In this document: positions 6,445 to 14,077 of the stretch, in pieces
Layout: the number at the start of each line of letters is the position of its first letter
Numbering within the stretch: position 1 is the first letter of the stretch
From: Cocleimonas sp.
Lineage (GTDB): Bacteria; Pseudomonadota; Gammaproteobacteria; Thiotrichales; Thiotrichaceae
DNA: 30,874 nucleotides
Assembly: GCA_023146675.1 (NCBI GenBank)
Contig: JAGLBQ010000005.1
Coordinates: 1 to 30,874 of the forward strand
Reading direction: 5' to 3'
The notes under the pieces: generated by a model
Databases searched by the model: none
Told to the model about the DNA's origin: nothing
What the model saw: only the letters and a program-made list of their open reading frames with translations
Program-made: the position numbers and the translations under genes

Positions 6445-6987
6445 ATGGCTAGATTGCACGACATTTATAATGAGACACTTGTCGGTGAGCTTGGTAAGAA
6501 ACTAGGCTATACAAATGTGATGATGATTCCAAAAATCACTAAAATCACATTAAATATGGGATTAGGCGAAGCAGTAGGTGATAAGAAGATTGTGCAGCAT
6601 GCTGTTAATGACTTAACAAAAATTGCTGGTCAAAAACCTGTAGTTACCATGTCACGTAAATCTATCGCTGGTTTTAAGATTCGTGATGGTTGGCCTATTG
6701 GTTGTATGGTTACACTGCGTCGTGAGCATATGTACGAATTTTTAGATAAATTTGTAAATATCTCATTGCCTCGTGTACGAGACTTTCGCGGTTTGAATCC
6801 TCGTGCGTTTGATGGTAGTGGAAATTACAATCTTGGCTTTAATGAGCAAATTATTTTTCCTGAGATTGACTACGATAAAATAGATAAGTTGCGCGGGTTG
6901 AATATATCAATTACCACGACAGCAAAGAATGATGAAGAAGGGAAGGCATTGCTTGAGGCATTTAAATTTCCCTTTAAGAAGAAATAA
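6445..6987 (+). CDS. rplE: 50S ribosomal protein L5
   Basis: L5 binds 5S rRNA together with L18 and L25 in the central protuberance. The 180 residues (E. coli 179) include KLGYTNVMMIPKITKITLNMGLGEA, GQKPVVTMSRKSIAGFKIRDGWPIGCMVTLR and LPRVRDFRGLNPRAFDGSGNYNLGFNEQIIFPEIDYDKI. These blocks are diagnostic and collinear along the protein. In E. coli the region of the rplX-rplE junction holds the S8 repressor site of the spc operon. I could not recognise that site here. Confidence 0.98.
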   Translation: MARLHDIYNETLVGELGKKLGYTNVMMIPKITKITLNMGLGEAVGDKKIVQHAVNDLTKIAGQKPVVTMSRKSIAGFKIRDGWPIGCMVTLRREHMYEFLDKFVNISLPRVRDFRGLNPRAFDGSGNYNLGFNEQIIFPEIDYDKIDKLRGLNISITTTAKNDEEGKALLEAFKFPFKKK

Positions 6988-7001
6988 CAGGACTTCGACT
7001 T

Positions 7002-7307
7002 ATGGCTAAGAAATCAATGATTGCTCGTGAAGCTAAGCGTACAAAGCTAGTAGCAAAATATGCAAAGAAACGAGCTGAGCTAAAGACGATTATTAATCGT
7101 CCATCTAGCAGTTTTGAAGAAGTAATGGCAGCAACAGATAGTTTGCAAAAGCTTCCACGTAATAGTAGCCCTGTTCGTCAACGTCGTCGTTGTGCTATTA
7201 CAGGTCGTCCTCACGGTGTTTATCGTAAGTTTGGTTTAAGTCGAAATATGTTGCGTGAAGCTGCAATGCGCGGTGATGTTCCAGGTTTATCTAAGGCTAG
7301 TTGGTAG
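7002..7307 (+). CDS. rpsN: 30S ribosomal protein S14 (zinc-free long form)
   Basis: S14 is a small-subunit head protein close to S3 and S10. The 101 residues are the long, zinc-independent type found in most Gammaproteobacteria: only one cysteine (Cys64) is present where the short zinc form has four. The N-terminal MAKKSMIAREAKRTKLVAKYAKKR and the C-terminal GRPHGVYRKFGLSRNMLREAAMRGDVPGLSKASW are family signatures. The stop lies 11 bp before the chosen rpsH start. Confidence 0.98.
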   Translation: MAKKSMIAREAKRTKLVAKYAKKRAELKTIINRPSSSFEEVMAATDSLQKLPRNSSPVRQRRRCAITGRPHGVYRKFGLSRNMLREAAMRGDVPGLSKASW

Positions 7308-7318
7308 AGAATTATAGT

Positions 7319-7714
7319 ATGAGTATGAGTGACCCTCTCGCTGATATGTTGACCAGAATTCGTAACGGTCAACAAGCGAATAAAGTAGAAGTTTCATTTC
7401 CTGCTTCAAATTTAAAGACATCTGTATTAGCTGTTCTTAAAAGTGAAGGGTATATAGTAGATTATGCCAATGATGGTACAGATGCTAAGCCTGAGACGAA
7501 AGTCTCTTTGAAGTATTTTGATGGAAAGCCTGTTATATCAAAGATCCAGCGTATTAGTCGTCCAGGTCTTAGAGTATTTCGTGGTAAAAGCGATATACCA
7601 GAAGTTATGGCTGGTTTAGGTATTGCTATCGTGTCAACTTCAAAAGGTGTCATGAGTGATCGTGCTGCCCGCACTGAAGGTCACGGTGGTGAAGTTCTTT
7701 GTATAGTAGAATAA
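7319..7714 (+). CDS. rpsH: 30S ribosomal protein S8
   Basis: S8 binds 16S helix 21 and, in E. coli, represses the spc operon. I chose the ATG at 7319 (MSMSDPLADMLTRIRNGQQANKVEV, 131 residues), which matches E. coli S8 exactly at the start and in length (130). An in-frame TTG at 7301 overlapping rpsN would add six residues without family support. The RNA-binding C-terminal segment with ISRPGLRVF, VMAGLGIAIVSTSKGVMSDRAAR and GHGGEVLCIVE is intact. Confidence 0.97.
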   Translation: MSMSDPLADMLTRIRNGQQANKVEVSFPASNLKTSVLAVLKSEGYIVDYANDGTDAKPETKVSLKYFDGKPVISKIQRISRPGLRVFRGKSDIPEVMAGLGIAIVSTSKGVMSDRAARTEGHGGEVLCIVE

Positions 7715-7728
7715 GCGAGCTGTTAAAG

Positions 7729-8265
7729 ATGTCTAGAATTGCAAAAAAACCAATTGAGCTTCCTGCTGGCTTAGAAGTTAAGCTTGATGGTCAACAAATA
7801 AATGTGAAAGGAAGTAAAGGCGCTTTAGATTACACCATCCACCCAGCTGTTAAAGTGTCTGAAGAAGAGAATACTCTAGTTGTTTCCATAATCGATGAAT
7901 CCAATAAGTCAGCTTGGGCAATGGCTGGTACTATGCGATCGCAGATTAATAATATGGTTATTGGTGCGTCGGAAGGTTTTGAAAAGAAGCTAGAATTAGT
8001 TGGTGTTGGTTATAGAGCTAAAGCACAAGGTAATGTGTTAAATCTAACATTAGGCTTTTCGCATCCAGTTAATCATCAGTTGCCTGAAGGTATTGCGGTT
8101 GAAACGCCAACACAAACTGAAATTATTGTTCGCGGTATGGATAAGCAGAAAGTAGGTCAAGTTGCTGCTGAGATTAGAGCATATCGTCCACCAGAGCCTT
8201 ATAAAGGTAAGGGTGTTAAGTATGCGGGTGAACATATCATTCGTAAGCAAGCTAAGAAGAAGTAA
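7729..8265 (+). CDS. rplF: 50S ribosomal protein L6
   Basis: L6 lies near the factor-binding site of the large subunit. I chose the ATG at 7729 (MSRIAKKPIELPAGLEVKL, 178 residues, E. coli 177). An earlier in-frame ATG at 7699 lies inside rpsH and adds ten unrelated residues. The two L6 repeats are visible, the second with VGVGYRAKAQGNVLNLTLGFSHPV and RGMDKQKVGQVAAEIRAYRPPEPYKGKGVKYAGE. The end is lysine-rich. rplR follows after 11 bp. Confidence 0.97.
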   Translation: MSRIAKKPIELPAGLEVKLDGQQINVKGSKGALDYTIHPAVKVSEEENTLVVSIIDESNKSAWAMAGTMRSQINNMVIGASEGFEKKLELVGVGYRAKAQGNVLNLTLGFSHPVNHQLPEGIAVETPTQTEIIVRGMDKQKVGQVAAEIRAYRPPEPYKGKGVKYAGEHIIRKQAKKK

Positions 8266-8276
8266 GGAATAGTTCA

Positions 8277-8636
8277 ATGAAGATGAGTAAGAAGACAGCT
8301 CGAATTCGTCGTGGTAAGCGAGCTCGTATGAAAATGCGTGAACTGCGTGTTGATCGTTTATCAATTCATCGTACTTCAAAACATATTTATGCTCAGGTGA
8401 TTTCTGCTAAAGATAATACAGTAATAGCAAGTGCTTCTACTGTTGAAAAAGCAATTAGCTCTGAGTTATCGTACACAGGCAATATCGAAGCGGCGACATT
8501 AGTAGGCAAGTTAATTGTTGAACGTGCGAAAGCAAAAGGTGTTGAGACTGTTGCGTTTGATCGCTCAGGATTTAAATATCATGGTCGTGTTCAAGCGTTG
8601 GCTGACGCTGCACGTGAAGCAGGTCTTAAGTTCTAA
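8277..8636 (+). CDS. rplR: 50S ribosomal protein L18
   Basis: L18 brings 5S rRNA into the central protuberance. The 119 residues have the basic, flexible N-terminus MKMSKKTARIRRGKRARMKMREL, then RLSIHRTSKHIYAQVISA and the conserved end FDRSGFKYHGRVQALADAAREAGLKF. Length is near the family value (117 in E. coli). The ATG at 8277 is used; an ATG two codons downstream is a less likely start. A GGAAT ribosome-binding site lies upstream. Confidence 0.97.
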   Translation: MKMSKKTARIRRGKRARMKMRELRVDRLSIHRTSKHIYAQVISAKDNTVIASASTVEKAISSELSYTGNIEAATLVGKLIVERAKAKGVETVAFDRSGFKYHGRVQALADAAREAGLKF

Positions 8637-8650
8637 AGGTTTATAATTTC

Positions 8651-9196
8651 ATGGCTAAGACAAATAATACAGATACGGCTTCAGACGGCCTACAAGAAAA
8701 ATTAGTACACGTTAACCGTGTTGTTAAAGTAGTTAAAGGTGGTCGAGTATTCGGTTTCACTGCATTAACAGTGGTTGGTGATGGAAACGGTAGAATTGGT
8801 TTCGGTTACGGTAAAGCGCGTGAAGTTCCTGTTGCCATACAAAAGGCAATGGAAAAAGCACGTAAAAATCTAGTAACAGTTGCACTTGATGACGGTACAC
8901 TGCAATACCCGATTAATGCCCACTTTGGCGCGGCTCAAGTTTTCATGAAGCCTGCTTCTGAAGGTACAGGGATTATAGCGGGTGGTGCAATGCGCGCGGT
9001 ATTTGAAGTGGTTGGTGTTAAAAATGTACTAGCTAAATGTGTTGGTTCGCGTAATCCTATTAATATGGTTCGTGCAACTATTAAAGGTTTAAGTGAAATG
9101 AGCTCCCCTGAAATGATTGCTGCTAAACGTGGTAAATCTGTTGAGCATGTAACTGGTGTTTCAAAAAAAGAAACAGCGGATGAAGTTGAGGGTTAA
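8651..9196 (+). CDS. rpsE: 30S ribosomal protein S5
   Basis: S5 forms part of the mRNA entry site and affects decoding accuracy; spectinomycin-resistance changes map to its N-terminal loop. The 181 residues contain the double-stranded RNA-binding-like N-domain with LVHVNRVVKVVKGGRVFGFTALTVVGDGNGRIGFGYGKAREVP, then PASEGTGIIAGGAMRAVFEVVGVKNVLAK and SSPEMIAAKRGKSVEHV. It is longer than E. coli S5 (167) because of a short acidic tail (SKKETADEVEG). It ends 3 bp before rpmD. Confidence 0.97.
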   Translation: MAKTNNTDTASDGLQEKLVHVNRVVKVVKGGRVFGFTALTVVGDGNGRIGFGYGKAREVPVAIQKAMEKARKNLVTVALDDGTLQYPINAHFGAAQVFMKPASEGTGIIAGGAMRAVFEVVGVKNVLAKCVGSRNPINMVRATIKGLSEMSSPEMIAAKRGKSVEHVTGVSKKETADEVEG

Positions 9197-9199
9197 AAA

Positions 9200-9385
9200 A
9201 TGAGTTCTAAGCAAGTTAAGTTAACACTAGTACGTAGCCTAAATGGTAGATTAAAGTCGCATAAAGCATGCGCACGAGGTCTAGGGATACGTAAAATGCA
9301 TAACCCAGTTAGTGTTATAGACACTCCTGAGAACCGTGGCATGATTAATAAGATTTCTTATATGCTCAAAATAGAGGAAGTATAA
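9200..9385 (+). CDS. rpmD: 50S ribosomal protein L30
   Basis: L30 is a small large-subunit protein. The 61 residues (E. coli 59) read MSSKQVKLTLVRSLNGRLKSHKACARGLGIRKMHNPV with the typical SVIDTPENRGMINKISYMLKIEEV end. It lies 3 bp after rpsE and 4 bp before the rplO ATG, and its last codons carry the GAGGAAG that serves as the rplO ribosome-binding site. Confidence 0.97.
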   Translation: MSSKQVKLTLVRSLNGRLKSHKACARGLGIRKMHNPVSVIDTPENRGMINKISYMLKIEEV

Positions 9386-9389
9386 GAAA

Positions 9390-9833
9390 ATGACTATTAT
9401 GAAATTAAACTCTTTAAAACCCGCTGAAGGCAGTAAGAGCACACGTAAGAGAGTAGGTCGTGGAATTGGTAGTGGTTTAGGAAAAACCTGTGGTCGTGGT
9501 CATAAAGGTCAAAAATCACGCTCTGGTGGTTTTAGTAAGGTCGGTTTTGAGGGCGGGCAAATGCCATTGCAACGTCGTCTACCAAAGGTTGGATTCAACT
9601 CTAAAAAGAAGCTTGTAACCGCCGAAGTGCGCTTACATGAATTAGAATTGATTTCTGGTGATGTGGTTAGTTTGGATGCTTTAAAAGAAGCAAATATAGT
9701 TGGTAAAAATACCTTATATGCAAAAGTTATCCTGTCTGGAAAGATAGATAAGGCAGTTACTGTTAAAGGTCTTAGAACAACTAAAGGTGCTAAAGAAGCA
9801 ATCGAAGCTGCTGGGGGCAAAATAGAAGAATAA
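9390..9833 (+). CDS. rplO: 50S ribosomal protein L15
   Basis: L15 is a late-assembly large-subunit protein. Landmarks are MKLNSLKPAEGSKSTRKRVGRGIGSGLGKTCGRGHKGQKSRSG, GGQMPLQRRLPKVGF and the end VKGLRTTKGAKEAIEAAGGKIEE. Two starts are possible. The ATG at 9390 (147 residues) has GAGGAAG at good distance. The ATG at 9399 would give exactly the 144 residues of E. coli L15 but is far from any ribosome-binding site. I list the first. secY follows after 10 bp. Confidence 0.95.
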   Translation: MTIMKLNSLKPAEGSKSTRKRVGRGIGSGLGKTCGRGHKGQKSRSGGFSKVGFEGGQMPLQRRLPKVGFNSKKKLVTAEVRLHELELISGDVVSLDALKEANIVGKNTLYAKVILSGKIDKAVTVKGLRTTKGAKEAIEAAGGKIEE

Positions 9834-9843
9834 GGATTATAAA

Positions 9844-11202
9844 GTGGCTCGAAATGATACATCAGGCGGTATGCTCAGTAATATGAGTAATATTGCAGAA
9901 ATTAAACAAAGGCTTGCCTTTGTTTTTTTCGCTTTAATAGTTTATAGAATAGGCACATTTATTCCTATCCCTGGAGTAAATCCTATTGCAATGCAGCAGT
10001 TTTTTAGCGATAACAGTGGAACCATATTAGGTGTTTTTAATATGTTTTCTGGTGGTGCTTTAGAGCGTCTTAGTATATTTGCTTTAGGTATTATGCCCTA
10101 TATATCAGCATCCATCATTGTTCAATTAATGACGCATGTTGTTCCCACTTTGCAACAATTAAAGAAAGAAGGTGAAGCGGGTAAGCGTAAAATAACTCAA
10201 TATACACGCTATGGAACGGTTGGTTTAGCATTGTTTCAAAGTATGGGGATAGCTATCGCTCTTGGAGGTCAAGATGTAGGTGGTGGACAAACTATTGCTC
10301 TATATCCTGGAATGGGCTTTATTATTACTACCGTCGTATCGCTAGTGACAGGCACATTGTTTTTGATGTGGCTTGGTGAGCAGATTACAGAGCGTGGTAT
10401 TGGTAATGGCATCTCTTTGATTATATTTGCAGGTATTGTTGCTGGTTTACCAACCGCGATAGGCGGTACTCTTGAATTGGCAAGAACAGGAGCTATCAGC
10501 CCTGCTTTTGTGATAATTTTGTTAGCAATGGCAATGTTGGTTACAGCATTTGTCGTCTTTGTTGAAAGAGGGCAGCGGCGAATAACTGTTAACTATGCGA
10601 ACCGGCAACAAGGCAGACGTATGGTTAAAGGGCAAACAAGTCATTTGCCATTGAAATTGAATATGGCAGGTGTTATACCGCCAATATTTGCATCGAGTAT
10701 TATTTTATTTCCTTCAACCTTAGGGCAGTGGCTTTCTAAAAGTGAAGGAATGGAATGGTTGCAGGCCTTTGTGACTAAGTTAGCACCAGGTCAGCCTCTG
10801 TATATAATGTTCTATGCGCTTGCAATTATATTCTTTACCTTCTTCTATACAGCGATGGTATTTAATTCCCGTGAAACTGCGGATAATTTGAAGAAGTCAG
10901 GTGCTTATATCCCTGGTATACGACCAGGAAAAGAAACAGGAAAGTATATTGATGGTGTAATGACACGCTTAACGGCTGTTGGTGCAATTTATATTACGCT
11001 TGTTTGTTTGTTGCCCGAATTTTTGATCTATGGTTGGAATGTGCCATTTTACTTTGGTGGCACATCACTATTGATTATAGTTGTTGTCGTTATGGACTTT
11101 TTAGCTCAAGTTCAAGCGTTAATGATGTCTCACCAGTATGAAGGTTTAATGCAAAAAGCAAACTTCAAAAAATCTGGTAAAAAGAAGCCCCGAAGAACGT
11201 GA
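9844..11202 (+). CDS. secY: Protein translocase channel subunit SecY
   Basis: SecY is the central pore of the Sec translocon in the inner membrane, working with SecE, SecG and SecA. Translation starts at a GTG with AAGGA upstream. The 452 residues (E. coli 443) show ten hydrophobic segments. The N-terminal helix has RLAFVFFALIVYRIGTFIPIPGV, the plug region LGVFNMFSGGALERLSIFALGIMPYISASI follows, and the cytosolic loop carries YANRQQGRRMVKGQTSHLPLKLNMAGVIPPIFA. The C-terminus is strongly basic (KKSGKKKPRRT). Its place between rplO and rpmJ is the standard spc-operon arrangement. Confidence 0.98.
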   Translation: MARNDTSGGMLSNMSNIAEIKQRLAFVFFALIVYRIGTFIPIPGVNPIAMQQFFSDNSGTILGVFNMFSGGALERLSIFALGIMPYISASIIVQLMTHVVPTLQQLKKEGEAGKRKITQYTRYGTVGLALFQSMGIAIALGGQDVGGGQTIALYPGMGFIITTVVSLVTGTLFLMWLGEQITERGIGNGISLIIFAGIVAGLPTAIGGTLELARTGAISPAFVIILLAMAMLVTAFVVFVERGQRRITVNYANRQQGRRMVKGQTSHLPLKLNMAGVIPPIFASSIILFPSTLGQWLSKSEGMEWLQAFVTKLAPGQPLYIMFYALAIIFFTFFYTAMVFNSRETADNLKKSGAYIPGIRPGKETGKYIDGVMTRLTAVGAIYITLVCLLPEFLIYGWNVPFYFGGTSLLIIVVVVMDFLAQVQALMMSHQYEGLMQKANFKKSGKKKPRRT

Positions 11203-11253
11203 TGATCACTCTTTAAGGCATCGGTATTAAAGTTTAAGTTTGGAGAGTTCACT

Positions 11254-11367
11254 ATGAAAGTTCGTGCTTCTGTAAAGAAAATGTGCCGTAACTGCCGCGT
11301 TGTAAAACGTAAAGGTGTGGTACGTATTATCTGTTCTGACCCGCGTCATAAACAACGCCAAGGATAG
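11254..11367 (+). CDS. rpmJ: 50S ribosomal protein L36 (zinc form)
   Basis: This is a 37-codon gene for L36, the smallest ribosomal protein. It reads MKVRASVKKMCRNCRVVKRK, then GVVRIICSDPRHKQRQG. The zinc ligands Cys11, Cys14, Cys27 and His32 are all present, so this is the zinc-binding form. GGAG lies eight bases before the ATG. It sits 51 bp after secY and before the alpha-operon genes, exactly as in E. coli. Confidence 0.97.
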   Translation: MKVRASVKKMCRNCRVVKRKGVVRIICSDPRHKQRQG

Positions 11368-11508
11368 AAAACTAGCGAGATTTACTAAGTTTTATTGATT
11401 TATTTCTAGTTAGAGATATTTATTCTAATAATTCTTGATTCTGTATTGATTAACGCTGTGTTATCGGGTAGAGTTGCCCGCTTTTCACGGTAGACTGGAG
11501 ATTGATTA
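11368..11508 (+). promoter_or_regulatory. rpmJ-rpsM spacer: possible alpha-operon promoter and leader
   Basis: This 141-bp spacer contains a possible promoter, TTGATT (11435-11440) and TGTTAT (11459-11464) with an 18-bp gap, and a 6-bp hairpin CGGGTA (11465-11470) / TGCCCG (11475-11480) followed by CTTTT. A strong ribosome-binding site (TGGAG) precedes the rpsM ATG. In E. coli, S4 represses this operon through a leader pseudoknot overlapping the rpsM start. I cannot confirm such a fold by reading alone. Confidence 0.35.
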
Positions 11509-11865
11509 ATGGCGCGTATAGCGGGTATTAATATCCCTGTAAATAAACATGCGGTTATAGCATTAACTGCAATTTATGGTATTGGACGTTCACGAGCAGC
11601 AGATATTTGTGATGCTGCTAAAGTTTCACAAAACTCTAAAGTTCGAGATTTAAACGAAGCTGAAGTTGAACGAGTCCGTAAGGAAGTAGGCAAGTTTGTG
11701 GTTGAAGGCGATTTACGTCGTGACGTCTCCATGAATATAAAACGCCTAATGGATCTTGGCTGTTATCGTGGGATACGTCATCGTCGTGGCTTGCCTCTTA
11801 GAGGTCAAAGAACTAAGACTAATGCGAGAACCCGTAAAGGTCCACGTAAACCAATCCGTAAGTAA
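11509..11865 (+). CDS. rpsM: 30S ribosomal protein S13
   Basis: S13 lies at the top of the small-subunit head, contacts the P-site tRNA and forms bridges with the large subunit. Its 118 residues equal E. coli S13. The helix-two-turns-helix region has MARIAGINIPVNKHAVIALTAIYGIGRSRA, and the C-terminal arm has LGCYRGIRHRRGLPLRGQRTKTNARTRKGPRKPIRK. It is the first gene of the alpha block, after a 141-bp spacer. Confidence 0.98.
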   Translation: MARIAGINIPVNKHAVIALTAIYGIGRSRAADICDAAKVSQNSKVRDLNEAEVERVRKEVGKFVVEGDLRRDVSMNIKRLMDLGCYRGIRHRRGLPLRGQRTKTNARTRKGPRKPIRK

Positions 11866-11907
11866 ACAATCTCTTAGAGTCTCTAATGGTTGTGAGTATA
11901 GATTGTT
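11865..11907 (+). promoter_or_regulatory. Hairpin in the rpsM-rpsK spacer
   Basis: AACAATCT (11865-11872), which shares its first base with the rpsM stop codon, pairs perfectly over 8 bp with AGATTGTT (11900-11907). A smaller TTAGA/TCTAA hairpin lies inside. There is no T-run. The spacer is 69 bp, long for two adjacent ribosomal genes. It may be a stability or processing structure; function is unknown. Confidence 0.4.
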
Positions 11908-11934
11908 GATGATTTCACGAGTAGGTAATTAAAG

Positions 11935-12321
11935 ATGGCAAAAGCCACTAAAACACGTAAGAAAGTAAAAAAATCAGTAAGTGACGGTATTGCGCATATC
12001 CATGCGTCTTTCAATAATACCATTGTTACTATTACTGATCGTCAAGGCAATGCTCTGTCTTGGGCAACTGCCGGTGGCTCAGGTTTTCGTGGTTCACGAA
12101 AAAGCACTCCTTTTGCAGCTCAGATAGCTGCTGAAAAAGCAGGTGAAAAAGCTAAAGAGTTTGGCTTAAAGAATTTGGATGTTCATGTTAAAGGTCCAGG
12201 TCCTGGTCGTGAGTCTGCAGTACGTGCATTAAATAATATTGGCTATAAAATTAGTAATATTATCGATGTCACCCCTATTCCCCATAACGGTTGTCGTCCG
12301 CCTAAAAAGCGTCGCGTGTAG
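11935..12321 (+). CDS. rpsK: 30S ribosomal protein S11
   Basis: S11 is on the small-subunit platform near the Shine-Dalgarno helix. The 128 residues (E. coli 129) begin with a basic stretch MAKATKTRKKVKKSVSDG, then IAHIHASFNNTIVTITDRQGNALSWATAGGSGFRGSRKSTPFAAQ and the strongly conserved end DVTPIPHNGCRPPKKRRV. An AGGTAA ribosome-binding site precedes the ATG. rpsD follows after 12 bp. Confidence 0.98.
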   Translation: MAKATKTRKKVKKSVSDGIAHIHASFNNTIVTITDRQGNALSWATAGGSGFRGSRKSTPFAAQIAAEKAGEKAKEFGLKNLDVHVKGPGPGRESAVRALNNIGYKISNIIDVTPIPHNGCRPPKKRRV

Positions 12322-12333
12322 CAGGAGATTATT

Positions 12334-12954
12334 ATGGCCAGATATATTGGACCAAAGTGTAAGTTAATGCGTCGTGAAGGTACAGATTTATACCTAAAAG
12401 GACGTGGTCGTTCGCTTGAAAATAAATGTAACTTGGAAAAGATTCCAGGTGTTCATGGTGAGCGTCGTACGCGAATCTCTGATTACGGTTTGCAGTTACG
12501 TGAAAAACAAAAAGTCCGCCGTACTTATGGTGTTCTAGAGAAGCAATTTAGAAATTACTTCAAAAAAGCAGCATCAATGAAGGGCTCGACTGGCGAAAAT
12601 TTATTGCAATTACTCGAATGTCGCCTAGATAATGTTGTTTATCGCATGGGTTATGCTTCGACTCGTTCAGAGGCGCGTCAGTTAGTTAGCCATAAAGCGA
12701 TTCATGTTAATGGTCGTTCAGTAAACATCCCTTCATTTCAGGTTTCTGAAGGTGATATGGTTTCTGTACGTGAAAAAGCTAAAAAACAAACACGTATTCA
12801 GGACTCAATGGCTGTTGCAGAGCAACTAGGCTTTCCGGAGTGGATGGAAGTTGACTCAAAGAAGCTCGAAGCGACGTTTAAGTCTGTACCAGAACGTGAT
12901 GGCTTACCAGCTGAAATCAACGAATCATTAATCGTTGAATTGTATTCAAAATAA
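12334..12954 (+). CDS. rpsD: 30S ribosomal protein S4
   Basis: S4 initiates small-subunit assembly and, in E. coli, is the repressor of the alpha operon. The 206 residues equal E. coli S4. The N-terminal region keeps only two cysteines (Cys9 and Cys32) of the four zinc ligands seen in other bacteria, the same partial pattern I recall in Pseudomonas. The S4 RNA-binding domain at about residues 97-160 has ECRLDNVVYRMGYASTRSEARQLVSHKAIHVNG. The end EINESLIVELYSK is typical. A 56-bp spacer with a hairpin separates it from rpoA. Confidence 0.98.
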   Translation: MARYIGPKCKLMRREGTDLYLKGRGRSLENKCNLEKIPGVHGERRTRISDYGLQLREKQKVRRTYGVLEKQFRNYFKKAASMKGSTGENLLQLLECRLDNVVYRMGYASTRSEARQLVSHKAIHVNGRSVNIPSFQVSEGDMVSVREKAKKQTRIQDSMAVAEQLGFPEWMEVDSKKLEATFKSVPERDGLPAEINESLIVELYSK

Positions 12955-12963
12955 ATACTGTAC

Positions 12964-12990
12964 AAGGGAGTCTATGGATTGGCTCCTTTT
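12964..12990 (+). promoter_or_regulatory. Hairpin between rpsD and rpoA (weak attenuator?)
   Basis: AAGGGAGTC (12964-12972) pairs with GGCTCCTTT (12981-12989) over 9 bp including two wobbles, with an 8-nt loop. Only a short T-run (12987-12990) follows, part of it used in the stem. It may reduce read-through so that rpoA is expressed at a lower level than the ribosomal proteins, or it may be a processing site. Confidence 0.45.
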
Positions 12991-13010
12991 ATGTAGTTTG
13001 AGGAATTAAA

Positions 13011-14012
13011 ATGCCGTCAAGTCCAACTGATTTGCTAAAGCCTCGTAATATTCAAGTTGAAGATTTAGGTAATAATACATCTAGAATCACTTTAGAGCCT
13101 TTAGAGCGTGGCTTTGGTCATACACTTGGTAATGCTTTACGTAGGATTCTGTTGTCATCTATTTCTGGATGTTCAGTAACAGAAGTTCAGATTAAAGGTG
13201 TTACACACGAATATTCTGCTCTCCCTGGTGTTAAGGAAGATGTCGTTGATATCATGCTTAACTTGAAAAAGTTAGCAGTGCGTTTGAATGAAAAAGAAGA
13301 AGTAACATTAGATTTAAAAAAACAAGGTCCTTGTGTTTTAACCGCAGCAGATATTAAGCTAGACCATGATACAGAGATCGTTGATCCTGATCATGTTATT
13401 GCGACACTAACATCTGATGTTGAGTTTGATATGACGATAACCATTAATCGTGGTCGTGGTTATAAGCCTGTTACTGCGCGCCGTGGCCCTGATTCTCCTG
13501 AGTTGCCATTAGGAACATTAGAATTGGATGCTAGTTTTAGTCCGATTATTCGTGTTGCTTATGAAGTAGCTACAGCGCGTTATGAACAGCGTGCTGATAT
13601 GGATAAACTAATCATCGAGTTACAAACGGATGGTTCTGTTGATCCAGAGGAAACTATTAGTAATGCTGCCACTGTCTTACATGAGCAGTTAGCTGTGTTC
13701 TTTGATTTAACCATCATAGAGCCAGAGCCAGAAGAGCCTCCTGAGCCAGAAATAGATCCAATTCTATTACGCCCTGTTGATGATCTGGAGCTAACAGTAC
13801 GTTCAGCAAATTGCCTGAAGGCGGAACAGGTGTATTATATTGGTGACTTGGTGCAAAAAACAGAAAGTGAGTTGTTAAAAACACCAAATCTTGGCAAAAA
13901 ATCATTGACTGAGATTAAGGATGTACTTGCGTCTCATGGTCTGACACTAGGTTCAAGGTTGGAAAATTGGCCGCCACCTGTAGCTGAAAATAATGACACT
14001 AGAATAAGTTAA
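13011..14012 (+). CDS. rpoA: RNA polymerase alpha subunit
   Basis: The alpha subunit dimerises to start RNA polymerase assembly and its C-terminal domain contacts UP elements and activators. The 333 residues (E. coli 329) have the N-terminal domain up to about residue 235 with GFGHTLGNALRRILLSS (Arg44-Arg45), a Pro/Glu-rich linker at about 237-249 (EPEPEEPPEPEIDP) and a C-terminal domain from about 255. The DNA-binding residues Arg264, Asn267 and Lys270 match E. coli Arg265, Asn268 and Lys271. It lies between rpsD and rplQ as in other alpha operons. Confidence 0.98.
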   Translation: MPSSPTDLLKPRNIQVEDLGNNTSRITLEPLERGFGHTLGNALRRILLSSISGCSVTEVQIKGVTHEYSALPGVKEDVVDIMLNLKKLAVRLNEKEEVTLDLKKQGPCVLTAADIKLDHDTEIVDPDHVIATLTSDVEFDMTITINRGRGYKPVTARRGPDSPELPLGTLELDASFSPIIRVAYEVATARYEQRADMDKLIIELQTDGSVDPEETISNAATVLHEQLAVFFDLTIIEPEPEEPPEPEIDPILLRPVDDLELTVRSANCLKAEQVYYIGDLVQKTESELLKTPNLGKKSLTEIKDVLASHGLTLGSRLENWPPPVAENNDTRIS

Positions 14013-14077
14013 GGCTTAGCTAGCTGATTATTAATTATTTAATATAAGTTATAAACTTCCTCAAATAGGATTTAAAA

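Noticed and set aside
6400..6470. S8 operator at the rplX-rplE junction as in E. coli
   Set aside because: I found no helix with the expected internal-loop features at this junction; it cannot be supported by reading alone.
8050..8379. 109-codon open frame on the minus strand across rplF-rplR
   Set aside because: Antisense to two certain ribosomal protein genes, with a Leu/Ser/Asn-rich composition expected of complement translation.
9509..9862. 117-codon open frame on the minus strand across rplO
   Set aside because: Antisense to rplO and to the secY start; no family resemblance.
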